DNA of 64,000 bases. It comes from Lysobacter arseniciresistens ZS79. GTDB lineage: Bacteria > Pseudomonadota > Gammaproteobacteria > Xanthomonadales > Xanthomonadaceae. The position numbers and the translations under genes are program-made. The DNA lies in NCBI RefSeq assembly GCF_000768335.1, contig NZ_AVPT01000008.1, positions 1 to 64,000 of the forward strand, read 5' to 3'. The stretch's first letter is position 1, and each line of letters begins with the position of its first letter. The notes under the pieces are model-generated. The model searched no databases, was not told the origin of the DNA, and saw nothing but the letters and a program-made list of their open reading frames with translations. Shown in pieces: positions 56,570 through 64,000 of the stretch.

Positions 56570-57982
56570 ATGCACACCAATCCCTCCTTCGACGCCGAGC
56601 TGCTGAAGCGTTACGACCGTCCCGGTCCGCGCTACACCTCCTACCCGACCGCCCCGCAGTTCAACGCCGGGTTCGGCGAGGCGCAGCTGCGCGAGGCGGC
56701 CGCGGCCAGCAACGGCGACCCGATCCCGCGCCGGCTGTCGCTGTACGTGCACGTGCCGTTCTGCATGAGCCCGTGCTTCTACTGCGGCTGCAACCGCATC
56801 ATCACCCGCGACCTGGCGCGCGGCGAGACCTACCTGGTCCGCCTGTACCGCGAGATCGCGATGATGGCCGAGCTGTTCGACCGCGACCGCGAGGTGATCC
56901 AGCTGCACTTCGGCGGCGGTACCCCGAACTTCCTGGCGCCGCCGCAGCTGGCCGACGTGGTCGACACTCTGCGCAACCACTTCCGCTTCTCCGAGGCGCG
57001 CGAGCGCGACCTGTCGATCGAGCTGGACCCGCGCTTCGTCAAGCCGGCCGACGTGCTCGCGCTGGCCCGGATCGGCTTCAACCGCGCCAGCCTCGGCGTG
57101 CAGGACTTCGACCCGGCGGTGCAGGAGGCGGTCAACCGCATCCAGTCGGTCGAGGAGACCGTCGCGATCATCGACGCCTGCCGCGAGGGCGGCATGCGCT
57201 CGGTCAATGTCGACCTGATCTACGGGTTGCCGAAGCAGAACCACGCCGGCTTCTCGAAGACGCTCGACACGGTGGTCCAGGCGCGGCCGGACCGGCTGGC
57301 GGTCTACAGCTACGCCCACCTGCCCGAGATGTTCAAGGCGCAGCGGCAGATCAACGCCGGGGACCTGCCGTCTGCGGCCGACAAGCTCGGCCTGCTGCAG
57401 CTGGCGATCGAGAAGCTGACCGCGGCCGGCTACGTCTACATCGGCATGGACCACTTCGCCCTGCCCGACGACGACCTCGCCACCGCCCAGCAGCGCGGCG
57501 GACTGCACCGCAATTTCATGGGTTACACCACCCACGCCGACACCGACCTGGTCGGCCTGGGCGTGAGCGCGATCAGCCACATCGGCGACAGCTTCAGCCA
57601 GAACCCGCGCGACCTGCCGAGCTGGCAGATCGCGCTCGACGAGGGCCGCCTGCCGGTGTTCCGCGGCATGCACCTGAGCGAGGACGACCAGCTGCGCGCC
57701 GACCTGATCCAGCGCCTGATGTGCCAGGGCGAGATCCCGATCGGGGCGCTGGAACGGCGCTATCTGGTGGATTTCCACGAGTACTTCGCCGATTCACTGG
57801 AGCGCCTGCAGCCGCTGGTCGAGGACGGGCTGGCCCGGGTCGAGCCCGGCCGGATCGTCGCGACCTCGCGCGGACGGCTGCTGCTGCGTAACATTGCCAT
57901 GTGCTTCGACCATTACCTCGACCCGCCACCCTCCATGACGCCCGGCACCACGGCCACCCCGCGCTTCTCGCGCGCGATCTGA
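56570..57982 (+). CDS. hemN: Oxygen-independent coproporphyrinogen III oxidase HemN
   Basis: A 470-residue radical-SAM enzyme that oxidatively decarboxylates coproporphyrinogen III in heme synthesis without O2. The N-terminal tripwire helix, RYTSYPTAPQFN, is followed by the 4Fe-4S motif HVPFCMSPCFYCGCNR, the SAM-binding LHFGGGTPNFL, and the C-terminal HemN domain (YIGMDHFALPDDDL, LERRYLVDFHEYF). It is full length and of the true HemN type, not HemW. It starts after an Fnr box at -41.5 and is followed eight bases later by the fnr gene, so heme supply and its regulator share one transcript. Confidence 0.95.
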   Translation: MHTNPSFDAELLKRYDRPGPRYTSYPTAPQFNAGFGEAQLREAAAASNGDPIPRRLSLYVHVPFCMSPCFYCGCNRIITRDLARGETYLVRLYREIAMMAELFDRDREVIQLHFGGGTPNFLAPPQLADVVDTLRNHFRFSEARERDLSIELDPRFVKPADVLALARIGFNRASLGVQDFDPAVQEAVNRIQSVEETVAIIDACREGGMRSVNVDLIYGLPKQNHAGFSKTLDTVVQARPDRLAVYSYAHLPEMFKAQRQINAGDLPSAADKLGLLQLAIEKLTAAGYVYIGMDHFALPDDDLATAQQRGGLHRNFMGYTTHADTDLVGLGVSAISHIGDSFSQNPRDLPSWQIALDEGRLPVFRGMHLSEDDQLRADLIQRLMCQGEIPIGALERRYLVDFHEYFADSLERLQPLVEDGLARVEPGRIVATSRGRLLLRNIAMCFDHYLDPPPSMTPGTTATPRFSRAI

Positions 57983-57989
57983 GGGGCGC

Positions 57990-58754
57990 ATGGACAACTC
58001 GCTGAATCCGACCGCGTTCCCGCGGCAGGATGCGCGCACGCTTGCCGACGACGGCGACGAACTGCACTTCTGCTCGACGTGCGCGTTCTCGCAGGCGTGC
58101 CTGGCGGAGGGCATGGACAAGAGCGGGTTGATGGACCTGCACATGCTGGTCGAGCACGTCGGCCCGTTCCACGCCGGCGAACACATCTTCCGCGAGGGCG
58201 ACGACTTCGAGGCGATCGCCGCGGTCCGCGCCGGCACCGTCAAGACCTACGTGATCGACCGCGACGGCCGCGAGCACGTGCTCGGCTTCCACCTGCCCGG
58301 CGAGGTCATCGGCCTCAACGCGATCGACGGCGAGCATTACCCGTGCAACGCGGTGGCGCTGGACACGGTGATGCTGTGCCGGTTCTCGTTCCCCAAGATC
58401 TCGGTGCTGGCGACGCAGCTGCCCGGCCTGCAGCGGCACCTGTTCCGCCTGCTCAGCCGGGACATCGGCCGCGCCGCGCTGCTGGCCGGCGACTGGACCG
58501 CCGACCAGCGCATGGCGGCGTTCCTGATCGCGCTGTCGCGCCGGCTCGCCGCGCGCGGGTTCTCGCCCAGCCGCTTCGCCCTGACGATGGCCCGCACCGA
58601 CATCGCCAACTACCTGCGGCTCGCGCCGGAGACGGTCAGCCGCGTGCTGCGCCGGTTCCAGCAGGATGGCCTGCTGCTGGTCGACCGCCGCGAACTCGAA
58701 CTGATCGGCCGCGAGCGCCTCGAAGAACTCGCCGAGCCGGTCCTGCGCGGCTGA
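57990..58754 (+). CDS. fnr: Fnr-type oxygen-sensing regulator
   Basis: A 254-residue CRP/FNR-family activator with the iron-sulphur ligands Cys28, Cys31 and Cys37 (CSTCAFSQAC) and Cys119 (HYPCNAV), the Fnr pattern. A cyclic-nucleotide-like domain and dimer helix follow, then a DNA-recognition helix APETVSRVLRRFQ containing the E--SR contacts that read TTGAT. It should bind the boxes found at 55437, 56522, 58874 and 61336 when oxygen is low. It lies eight bases after hemN. Confidence 0.93.
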   Translation: MDNSLNPTAFPRQDARTLADDGDELHFCSTCAFSQACLAEGMDKSGLMDLHMLVEHVGPFHAGEHIFREGDDFEAIAAVRAGTVKTYVIDRDGREHVLGFHLPGEVIGLNAIDGEHYPCNAVALDTVMLCRFSFPKISVLATQLPGLQRHLFRLLSRDIGRAALLAGDWTADQRMAAFLIALSRRLAARGFSPSRFALTMARTDIANYLRLAPETVSRVLRRFQQDGLLLVDRRELELIGRERLEELAEPVLRG

Positions 58755-58873
58755 TACGTCGCCACGGCCGCGCGCGCGGCCGCTTCTTCACCCGGTGACA
58801 ACATTGCTGTCCGCAGGTTGTACGCGCCGGGGCGGCTGAACGCCTGCCATACAAGAGCTGAACCATGGGAACT

Positions 58874-58887
58874 TGACCCACGTCAGG
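58874..58887 (+). promoter_or_regulatory. Fnr-type box upstream of norB
   Basis: TTGAC-CCAC-GTCAG, one mismatch from a symmetric TTGAC-N4-GTCAA site, centred 63.5 bases before the norB ATG. A class II promoter would start near 58922, giving a leader of about 20 bases that contains the GGGAG ribosome site. Confidence 0.7.
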
Positions 58888-58943
58888 TCGCGTCCGCGTG
58901 CCCCGGCCCAGACTGCGCGCACCTTCATGGGAGACTCCGATAT

Positions 58944-61247
58944 ATGGATACGACGAGGCGGTTATGGCTGGGGCTTGGTGCCCTGCTGATCGTCAGCTTC
59001 GGCATCATGCTGTGGATGGGACGCGATCTTTACCAGACCGCGCCGCCCATTCCCGAGCAGGTTGTCGCCGAAAACGGGCAAGTGCTCTACACCCGCGCCG
59101 ACATCGACGCCGGCCGCCAGGTCTGGCAGAGCATCGGTGGCCACCACAACGGTTCGATCTGGGGCCACGGCGCCCTGCTCGCACCCGACTGGTCGGCCGA
59201 ATGGCTGCACCGCGAAGCGATCGCGATGATGGACATCCGCGCGCGCCAGCAGTTCGGCAGCACCTACGCCGAGCTTGAAAAGCCGGAGCAGGCGCGGCTG
59301 GAGCAGCAGATCCGCCCGCTGCTGCGCACCAATACCTACGACCCGCAGACCGGCACGATCACCGTCTCCGACGAGCGTGCCGTGGCGATCGCCGAGGTGG
59401 CCGCGCACTACATGAGCGTGTTCTCCAACGACCCGGCCACCGCCGACCTGCGCGAGGCCTACGCCCTGCGCGAGAACCCGGTGCCGGACATGGAGCACCG
59501 CCGGCAGATGACGGCGTTCTTCTTCTGGGCGTCGTGGGCCACGGTCACCGAGCGCCTGGATGACGACACCGGCCTGTCGTACACCCACAACTTCCCGCAC
59601 GAGCCGCTGGTGGGCAACAAGCCCAGCGCCAGCAGCTTCATGTGGTCGATGTTCTCGATCCTCTTCATGATCGCCGGCATCGCGCTGCTCGCGTGGCACT
59701 ACGCGGTCTGGCACTCGAAGGAACCCAAGATCGAGCCGCCGCTGAAGGACCCGTCGCTGAGCATCGTGGTGACGCCGTCGATGCGCGCGGTCGGCAAGTA
59801 TTTCTGGCTGGTGATGGCGCTGTTCCTGACCCAGATCCTGCTGGGCGCGACCACCGCGCACTACCAGGTCGAGGGCCAGGAGGCCTACGGGCTGGCGCTG
59901 TCGGAGGTGCTGCCGTATGCGTTGACGCGCACCTGGCATACCGAGCTGGCGATCCTGTGGATCGCGACCGCCTGGCTTGCCACCGGCCTGTACCTGGCAC
60001 CGGCGATCTCCGGGCATGAACCCAGGTTCCAGCGCCTCGGCGTCAACTTCCTGTTCGTCTGCCTGATCATCATCGTGGTCGGCGCGTTCGCCGGGCAGTG
60101 GTTCGCGGTGATGCAGAAGCTCGGGCTGGAGAACAACTTCTGGTTCGGCCACCAGGGCTGGGAATACACCGACATCGGCCGCTTCTGGCAGGTCTTCCTG
60201 TTCATCGGCCTGCTGCTGTGGCTGGCGCTGATGGGCCGCGCCCTGTGGCCGGCACTGCGCAGGAAGAACGAGACCACCTCGATCGCCGGATTGTTCTTCC
60301 TGTCCACCGTGGCCATCGCACTGCTGTACGCGGCCGGCCTGATGTGGCGCGAGAACACCCACATCTCGATCATCACCTACTGGCGCTTCTGGATCGTGCA
60401 CCTGTGGGTGGAAGGCTTCTTCGAGGTCTTCGCGGTCGCGGTGATCAGCTTCATCTTCGTCAAGCTGGGGCTGGTGCGCGGCAAGTCGGCCACCATCAAC
60501 GTGCTGTTCGCGACCATCGTGTTCATGGCCGGCGGCGTGCTGGGCATGTTCCACCACCTGTACTTCGCCGGCGTCACGACAGGCATCATCGCGGTCGGTG
60601 CGAGCATCTCGGCGCTCGAAGTGGTGCCGCTGGCGCTGATCGGCATGGAGGCCTACGACACCTGGAAGAACGGCCGCGCCACGCCGTGGATGCAGCGTTA
60701 CAAGTGGCCGATCCTGTTCTTCATCGCGGTCAGCTTCTGGAACCTGGTGGGCGCCGGCCTGCTCGGCTTCCTGATCAACACCCCGCTGGCGCTGTACTAC
60801 ATGCAGGGCACCAACCTGACCGCCGCCCACGGCCACACCGCGCTGTTCGGCGTGTACGGCATGCTCGGCATCGGCCTGATGCTGTACTGCCTGCGCGGCA
60901 TGCGGCCGGAGCGCCGCTGGCTCAACGGCCTGCTCAGCGGTGCGTTCTGGAGCTTCAACATCGGCCTGGCGCTGATGACGGTGCTGACGCTGCTGCCGAT
61001 GGGCGTGCTGCAGCTGGAGGCCAACCTGACCCAGGGCTACTGGTACGCCCGCTCGGCGGAGTTCATGAACCGCGCGATCATCGACGTGCTGGTGTGGCTG
61101 CGCGTTCCGGGCGACACCATCCTCGCGGTGGGTGCGTTCCTGGTGGCGCTGTTCGTGATGTCGCTGTGGCTGGGCCCGCGCCCGGTCAGCGAGCCGTCGC
61201 GCGAGCAGGAGCGGCTGGCACGCCGCTCGGGCGTCAACGAGGGCTGA
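58944..61247 (+). CDS. norB: Quinol-dependent nitric-oxide reductase (qNor)
   Basis: A 767-residue single-subunit nitric-oxide reductase that reduces NO to N2O with quinol electrons. An N-terminal helix and a periplasmic domain without a heme c motif (RQVWQSIGGHHNGSIWGHGA) are fused to the 12-helix catalytic part, with HTELAILWIATAW, LWVEGFFEVFAVA, the HHLYFAG diad for heme/Fe-B, and YMQGTNLTAAHGHTALFG near the end. This fusion distinguishes qNor from cNor. GGGAG precedes the ATG at 58944; upstream in-frame residues are rejected. Fnr control is predicted from the box at 58874. Confidence 0.94.
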   Translation: MDTTRRLWLGLGALLIVSFGIMLWMGRDLYQTAPPIPEQVVAENGQVLYTRADIDAGRQVWQSIGGHHNGSIWGHGALLAPDWSAEWLHREAIAMMDIRARQQFGSTYAELEKPEQARLEQQIRPLLRTNTYDPQTGTITVSDERAVAIAEVAAHYMSVFSNDPATADLREAYALRENPVPDMEHRRQMTAFFFWASWATVTERLDDDTGLSYTHNFPHEPLVGNKPSASSFMWSMFSILFMIAGIALLAWHYAVWHSKEPKIEPPLKDPSLSIVVTPSMRAVGKYFWLVMALFLTQILLGATTAHYQVEGQEAYGLALSEVLPYALTRTWHTELAILWIATAWLATGLYLAPAISGHEPRFQRLGVNFLFVCLIIIVVGAFAGQWFAVMQKLGLENNFWFGHQGWEYTDIGRFWQVFLFIGLLLWLALMGRALWPALRRKNETTSIAGLFFLSTVAIALLYAAGLMWRENTHISIITYWRFWIVHLWVEGFFEVFAVAVISFIFVKLGLVRGKSATINVLFATIVFMAGGVLGMFHHLYFAGVTTGIIAVGASISALEVVPLALIGMEAYDTWKNGRATPWMQRYKWPILFFIAVSFWNLVGAGLLGFLINTPLALYYMQGTNLTAAHGHTALFGVYGMLGIGLMLYCLRGMRPERRWLNGLLSGAFWSFNIGLALMTVLTLLPMGVLQLEANLTQGYWYARSAEFMNRAIIDVLVWLRVPGDTILAVGAFLVALFVMSLWLGPRPVSEPSREQERLARRSGVNEG

Positions 61248-61335
61248 GCAAACCGCCATTGATGGCAGTGCACGGGGGCGGCTTCGGTCGCCCCCGTTCC
61301 GTTTGTGGCGCCGGTCGATCGGGCGCCGGGGCGGA

Positions 61336-61349
61336 CTGATCTGGATCAA
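61336..61349 (+). promoter_or_regulatory. Fnr-type box upstream of nnrS
   Basis: CTGAT-CTGG-ATCAA, identical over 14 bases to the azurin box. Its centre is exactly 41.5 bases before the nnrS ATG, so the start codon would be the first transcribed base. No Shine-Dalgarno sequence lies before the ATG, in line with a leaderless message. Confidence 0.78.
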
Positions 61350-61383
61350 TGTTCCGTCACCGCGCGGTTGCGAGACTGTCGCC

Positions 61384-62601
61384 ATGGATAACCGCCCCCC
61401 CTCGTCCCCACGGCAACTGGCTGCCGCCCCGCACCGGCTGATGTTCTTCATCGGTGCCACCAACCTGCTACTGGCGATGGCGTGGTGGGCCGCGTGGCTC
61501 GCAGCGGCGCGCTGGCCGGCGCTGTCGATGGCCCAGCCGGACCCGTACGCCGGCTGGCTGCACGCGTTCGTGATGCAGTACCAGATGTTGCCGAGCTTCA
61601 TCTTCGGCTTCCTGCTGACCACCTTCCCCAAGTGGATGGGCCAGCCCGACGTGGACCGCTGGCGCTATGTGCCGGTCGGCGCGGGGCTGTTCGGCGGGCA
61701 GATCGCCACCCTGCTCGGCGCGATGGGCTGGGAAGCGGGCATCACCGTCGGCCTGCTGATGACGCTGGCCGGCTGGGTCGCCGGGCTGCTGATCCTCGGC
61801 CAGCTGTTGTGGCGCGACACGACCGGCAACTGGCATGCGCGCTCGTGCTTCGCCGCGCTGGCGCTGGGGCTGGTCGGCATCGTCTGCTGGACGGTGTACC
61901 TGCTCGGCGGACCGGCGCAGTGCGCGTTCGCCAGCATCAAGATCGGCAGCTTCGGGCTGCTGCTGCCGGTGTACCTGACGGTCGCGCACCGGATGTTCCC
62001 GTTCTTCGCCAGCAGGGTGATGCCGGGCTACCAGCAGTGGAAGCCGCTGTGGCTGCTGGCGGCGTTCTGGCCGCTGGCTCTGGGCCACCTGGCGCTGGAG
62101 CTGCTGCATGCGTACGGCTGGCTGTGGCTGGTCGACGCGCCGCTGCTGGCGCTGACCGCGCTGATGCTGTGGCGCTGGTGGCCGCGCGGCCCCAAGCCCG
62201 GGATCCTGGCGGTGCTGTTCATCGGCATGGCATGGCTGCCACTGGCGTTCGCGCTGTACGTCGGCCAGAGCATCGCCTACGAGATGACCGGGGTGTACTG
62301 GCTCGGCCGCGGGCCGGCGCACGCGCTGTTCGTCGGCTTCTTCGGCAGCGTGCTGGTGGCGATGGTCACCCGCGTCACCCAGGGCCACTCGGGCCGGCCG
62401 ATGATGATGCCGGCGGCGGCATGGTTCGCGTTCGTGGCGATCCAGGTGGTCGCGGCGATCCGGGTCGGCGCCGAGGTGCTTCCGGACGTGATGACCTGGC
62501 ACGCGGTCGCGGCGATCGGCTGGCTGGTGGCGTTCGCACCGTGGGTGGTGCGGATCGGGCGGATCTACCTGGCGCCACGCGCCGACGGCAGGCCGGGCTG
62601 A
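61384..62601 (+). CDS. nnrS: NnrS-family heme/copper membrane protein
   Basis: A 405-residue polytopic membrane protein, about 12 helices, of the NnrS family that protects cells from NO stress. Conserved segments include LHAFVMQYQMLPSFIFGFLL, FPKWMGQPDV, FPFFASRVMPGYQQW and HALFVGFFGSVLVAM with TRVTQGHSGRP. Several membrane histidines could bind heme or copper. It follows norB and is under its own Fnr-type box. The ATG at 61384 matches the family start. Confidence 0.9.
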   Translation: MDNRPPSSPRQLAAAPHRLMFFIGATNLLLAMAWWAAWLAAARWPALSMAQPDPYAGWLHAFVMQYQMLPSFIFGFLLTTFPKWMGQPDVDRWRYVPVGAGLFGGQIATLLGAMGWEAGITVGLLMTLAGWVAGLLILGQLLWRDTTGNWHARSCFAALALGLVGIVCWTVYLLGGPAQCAFASIKIGSFGLLLPVYLTVAHRMFPFFASRVMPGYQQWKPLWLLAAFWPLALGHLALELLHAYGWLWLVDAPLLALTALMLWRWWPRGPKPGILAVLFIGMAWLPLAFALYVGQSIAYEMTGVYWLGRGPAHALFVGFFGSVLVAMVTRVTQGHSGRPMMMPAAAWFAFVAIQVVAAIRVGAEVLPDVMTWHAVAAIGWLVAFAPWVVRIGRIYLAPRADGRPG

Positions 62602-62626
62602 CGCCCGCACGAGGAAAGCGAGAGCG

Positions 62627-63028
62627 ATGATCGAGTTCTATCCGCAAATCAAGGCGGCGCATATCGGGCTGGCACTGCTCAGCGGCGGCCTGTTCGCACT
62701 GCGTGGCGCCGGCGTGCTGGCGGGCATGCGCTGGCCGCACTGGCTGGTGGTGCGCTGGACCAGCTACGCCATCGACACCTCGCTGCTGACCGCGGCGCTG
62801 ATGCTGCTGACGATCCTCCCCGGCGCGCTGTTCTCCAACGGCTGGCTGACGGTGAAGGTGCTGCTTCTGGTGGTCTATGTCGTGCTTGGCGTGTTCGCGA
62901 TCAAGCGCGGCCGCACGCGCGCGGTGAAGGCGGCCTGCTACATCGCCGCGCTGGCGACCTTCGGCATGGTCTACACCATCGCCCGTGCCCACCACCCACT
63001 GGGGTTCCTGTATGGCCTGTTCGCCTGA
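62627..63028 (+). CDS. SirB2-family membrane protein
   Basis: A 133-residue protein with four membrane helices of the SirB2 family (KAAHIGLALLSGGLFALRG, YAIDTSLLTAALMLLTI, WLTVKVLLLVVYVVLGVFA, ending RAHHPLGFLYGLF). The family is named from Salmonella; its biochemical role is unknown, but in many Proteobacteria it sits in nitrite/NO gene blocks. GAGGAAAGCGAG precedes the ATG. It follows nnrS by 25 bases and is probably co-transcribed. Confidence 0.88.
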   Translation: MIEFYPQIKAAHIGLALLSGGLFALRGAGVLAGMRWPHWLVVRWTSYAIDTSLLTAALMLLTILPGALFSNGWLTVKVLLLVVYVVLGVFAIKRGRTRAVKAACYIAALATFGMVYTIARAHHPLGFLYGLFA

Positions 63029-63029
63029 C

Positions 63030-64000
63030 ATGCCGCTGCCGCGCGCCACCGCGGCCGACCGGCCGTGGCTGGACGCGCTGTTCCTCGGCCCCTACGGCGA
63101 GAACGATGCGCTGCTGGAGAAACTCGTGGTCGAGTTCCTGCGCGACCACGTGTACTGGCGCCGCAACTTCCACCCCGAGGACCCGCCGGCGATCTCCACC
63201 CGCGCCGCGATGCACCCCGAGTACCAGGCGCTGGAGGCACGGCTGCGCGGCGAACTGCACCAGCTGTCCGCCGCGCTCAAGCGCTCGGTGCCGTTCCACA
63301 GCCCGCGCTACATCGGCCACATGGCGTCGGACCTGCTGCTGCCCGGGCTGGCCGCGCAGATCCTGACCCTGCCGTACAACCCCAACAACGTCAGCGAGGA
63401 TGCCGCGCCGGTCACCATCGAGCTGGAGGTCAAGGCCGGCCTGCAACTGGCGCGCATGCTCGGCTACCCGGACGACACCACGCGGCCGGACTGCGCGTTC
63501 GGCCACCTGACCTCCGGCGGCACCGTCGCCAACTACCAGGCGTTGCGGCTGGCGCTGGCGCTGAAGGCGTTCCCGGTCGCGCTGCGCGCCGCCGGCGTGC
63601 CCGACATCGACGTGCCCGGCGATGACTGGACCGCGTTCAACCTCGGGCCGGATGCCGGCATCGCCCTGCTCGACCGCGCCAACACGTGGCTTGCCGCGCA
63701 GCCGGCGCGCGAGCAGCGGCGCTGGGTGCGGGCGGTGCAGAAGGAACGCCTCGAGTTCCTCGGCATGGTCGACTTCTTCGCCCGCCACCCGGACCTCAAG
63801 GTGCCGAAGGTGCTGGCGCCGATCACCGCCCATTACTCGTGGAGCAAGGGCCTGAAGCTGCTCGGCCTCGGCCGCAACCAGCTGGAACTGCTGCCCGAGC
63901 GCGGCATGCGGCTCGACGCCGACGCGCTGGACGAGGTGCTGGCACGCTGCGAGCGCGAACGGCAGCCGGTGCTGCTGGCGGTCGCGGTGCTCGGCACCAC
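63030..64000 (+). CDS. PLP-dependent decarboxylase (group II), partial
   Basis: The first 323 residues of a pyridoxal-phosphate enzyme of the glutamate/aromatic-amino-acid decarboxylase superfamily; the gene runs off the right edge. Visible parts are YIGHMASDLLLPGLAAQIL, then FGHLTSGGTVANYQALRLAL (PLP phosphate contacts), and APITAHYSWSKGLKLLG with the His that stacks on PLP. The Schiff-base lysine should lie beyond the window. The start at 63030 is two bases after the SirB2 stop; ATG at 63012 overlaps that gene and is possible. The substrate cannot be told from this part. Confidence 0.8.
   Translation, partial: MPLPRATAADRPWLDALFLGPYGENDALLEKLVVEFLRDHVYWRRNFHPEDPPAISTRAAMHPEYQALEARLRGELHQLSAALKRSVPFHSPRYIGHMASDLLLPGLAAQILTLPYNPNNVSEDAAPVTIELEVKAGLQLARMLGYPDDTTRPDCAFGHLTSGGTVANYQALRLALALKAFPVALRAAGVPDIDVPGDDWTAFNLGPDAGIALLDRANTWLAAQPAREQRRWVRAVQKERLEFLGMVDFFARHPDLKVPKVLAPITAHYSWSKGLKLLGLGRNQLELLPERGMRLDADALDEVLARCERERQPVLLAVAVLGT

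Noticed and set aside
58962-61631. Long open frame of 889 codons on the strand opposite norB
   Set aside because: It mirrors the third-position GC bias of norB; its composition (runs of His, Gln, Arg and Ala) is not protein-like and norB is unambiguous.

Overview
The window looks like a Xanthomonadaceae-type gammaproteobacterium (Lysobacter, Luteimonas or Thermomonas-like). This rests on the high G+C, the copL-copA-copB gene order and an Fnr-driven denitrification block. The genus is inferred, not shown. Two regions meet near 54.95 kb: a heavy-metal resistance island that enters from the left, and an ordinary chromosomal block of anaerobic and nitric-oxide genes to the right.

Island, 1 to about 54,950. 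It opens with the 3' end of an Lhr-like helicase gene. A mer locus follows (merR, merT, merP and a GDCCVxC protein) that has no merA in view. Next is a stress and envelope block: a three-part SDR/SPW/VKOR fusion protein, a Met-rich EF-hand protein, a GH15 enzyme, a SnoaL-like protein and an SDR. This block carries two copies of a duplicated divergent promoter region. Copper and silver functions follow: cusF, a relict cusA tail, cusABC, a ferric-reductase/TonB receptor group with a truncated receptor joined to a hutG fragment, DUF305, a P1B ATPase with its MerR regulator, a Csp-type copper storage protein, DUF411, a cytochrome c with a His-rich tail, and copL-copA-copB. A zinc/lead/cadmium block comes last: three CDF-type proteins, a PbrT-like permease, a second LspA, a divergent PbrR/CadR regulator, and czcCBA with a CzcI-like protein.

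The right end of the island holds an XRE regulator, about 0.9 kb with no convincing gene, two linked genes of unknown function, and a 1,831-residue protein on the opposite strand. I read that protein as three tyrosine-recombinase-like modules in one chain, of which only the last keeps the full catalytic set. Upstream of it lie an AT-rich segment with a perfect 20-bp palindrome and an orphan terminator, which mark the probable island border.

Chromosomal block, about 54,960 to 64,000. It contains ferredoxin fdxA, azurin, a group III truncated hemoglobin, hemN, an Fnr-type regulator, quinol-dependent nitric-oxide reductase, nnrS, a SirB2-family protein and the start of a PLP-dependent decarboxylase. 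Four Fnr-type boxes sit in front of azurin, hemN, norB and nnrS. Two of them are centred exactly 41.5 bases before the start codon, which predicts leaderless transcripts.

Together the island genes move metals out of the cytoplasm (P1B ATPase, CDF) and across the envelope (CusCBA, CzcCBA). Others oxidise or bind metals in the periplasm (CopA, CopB, CusF, Met/His-rich proteins), with MerR-family sensors as switches.
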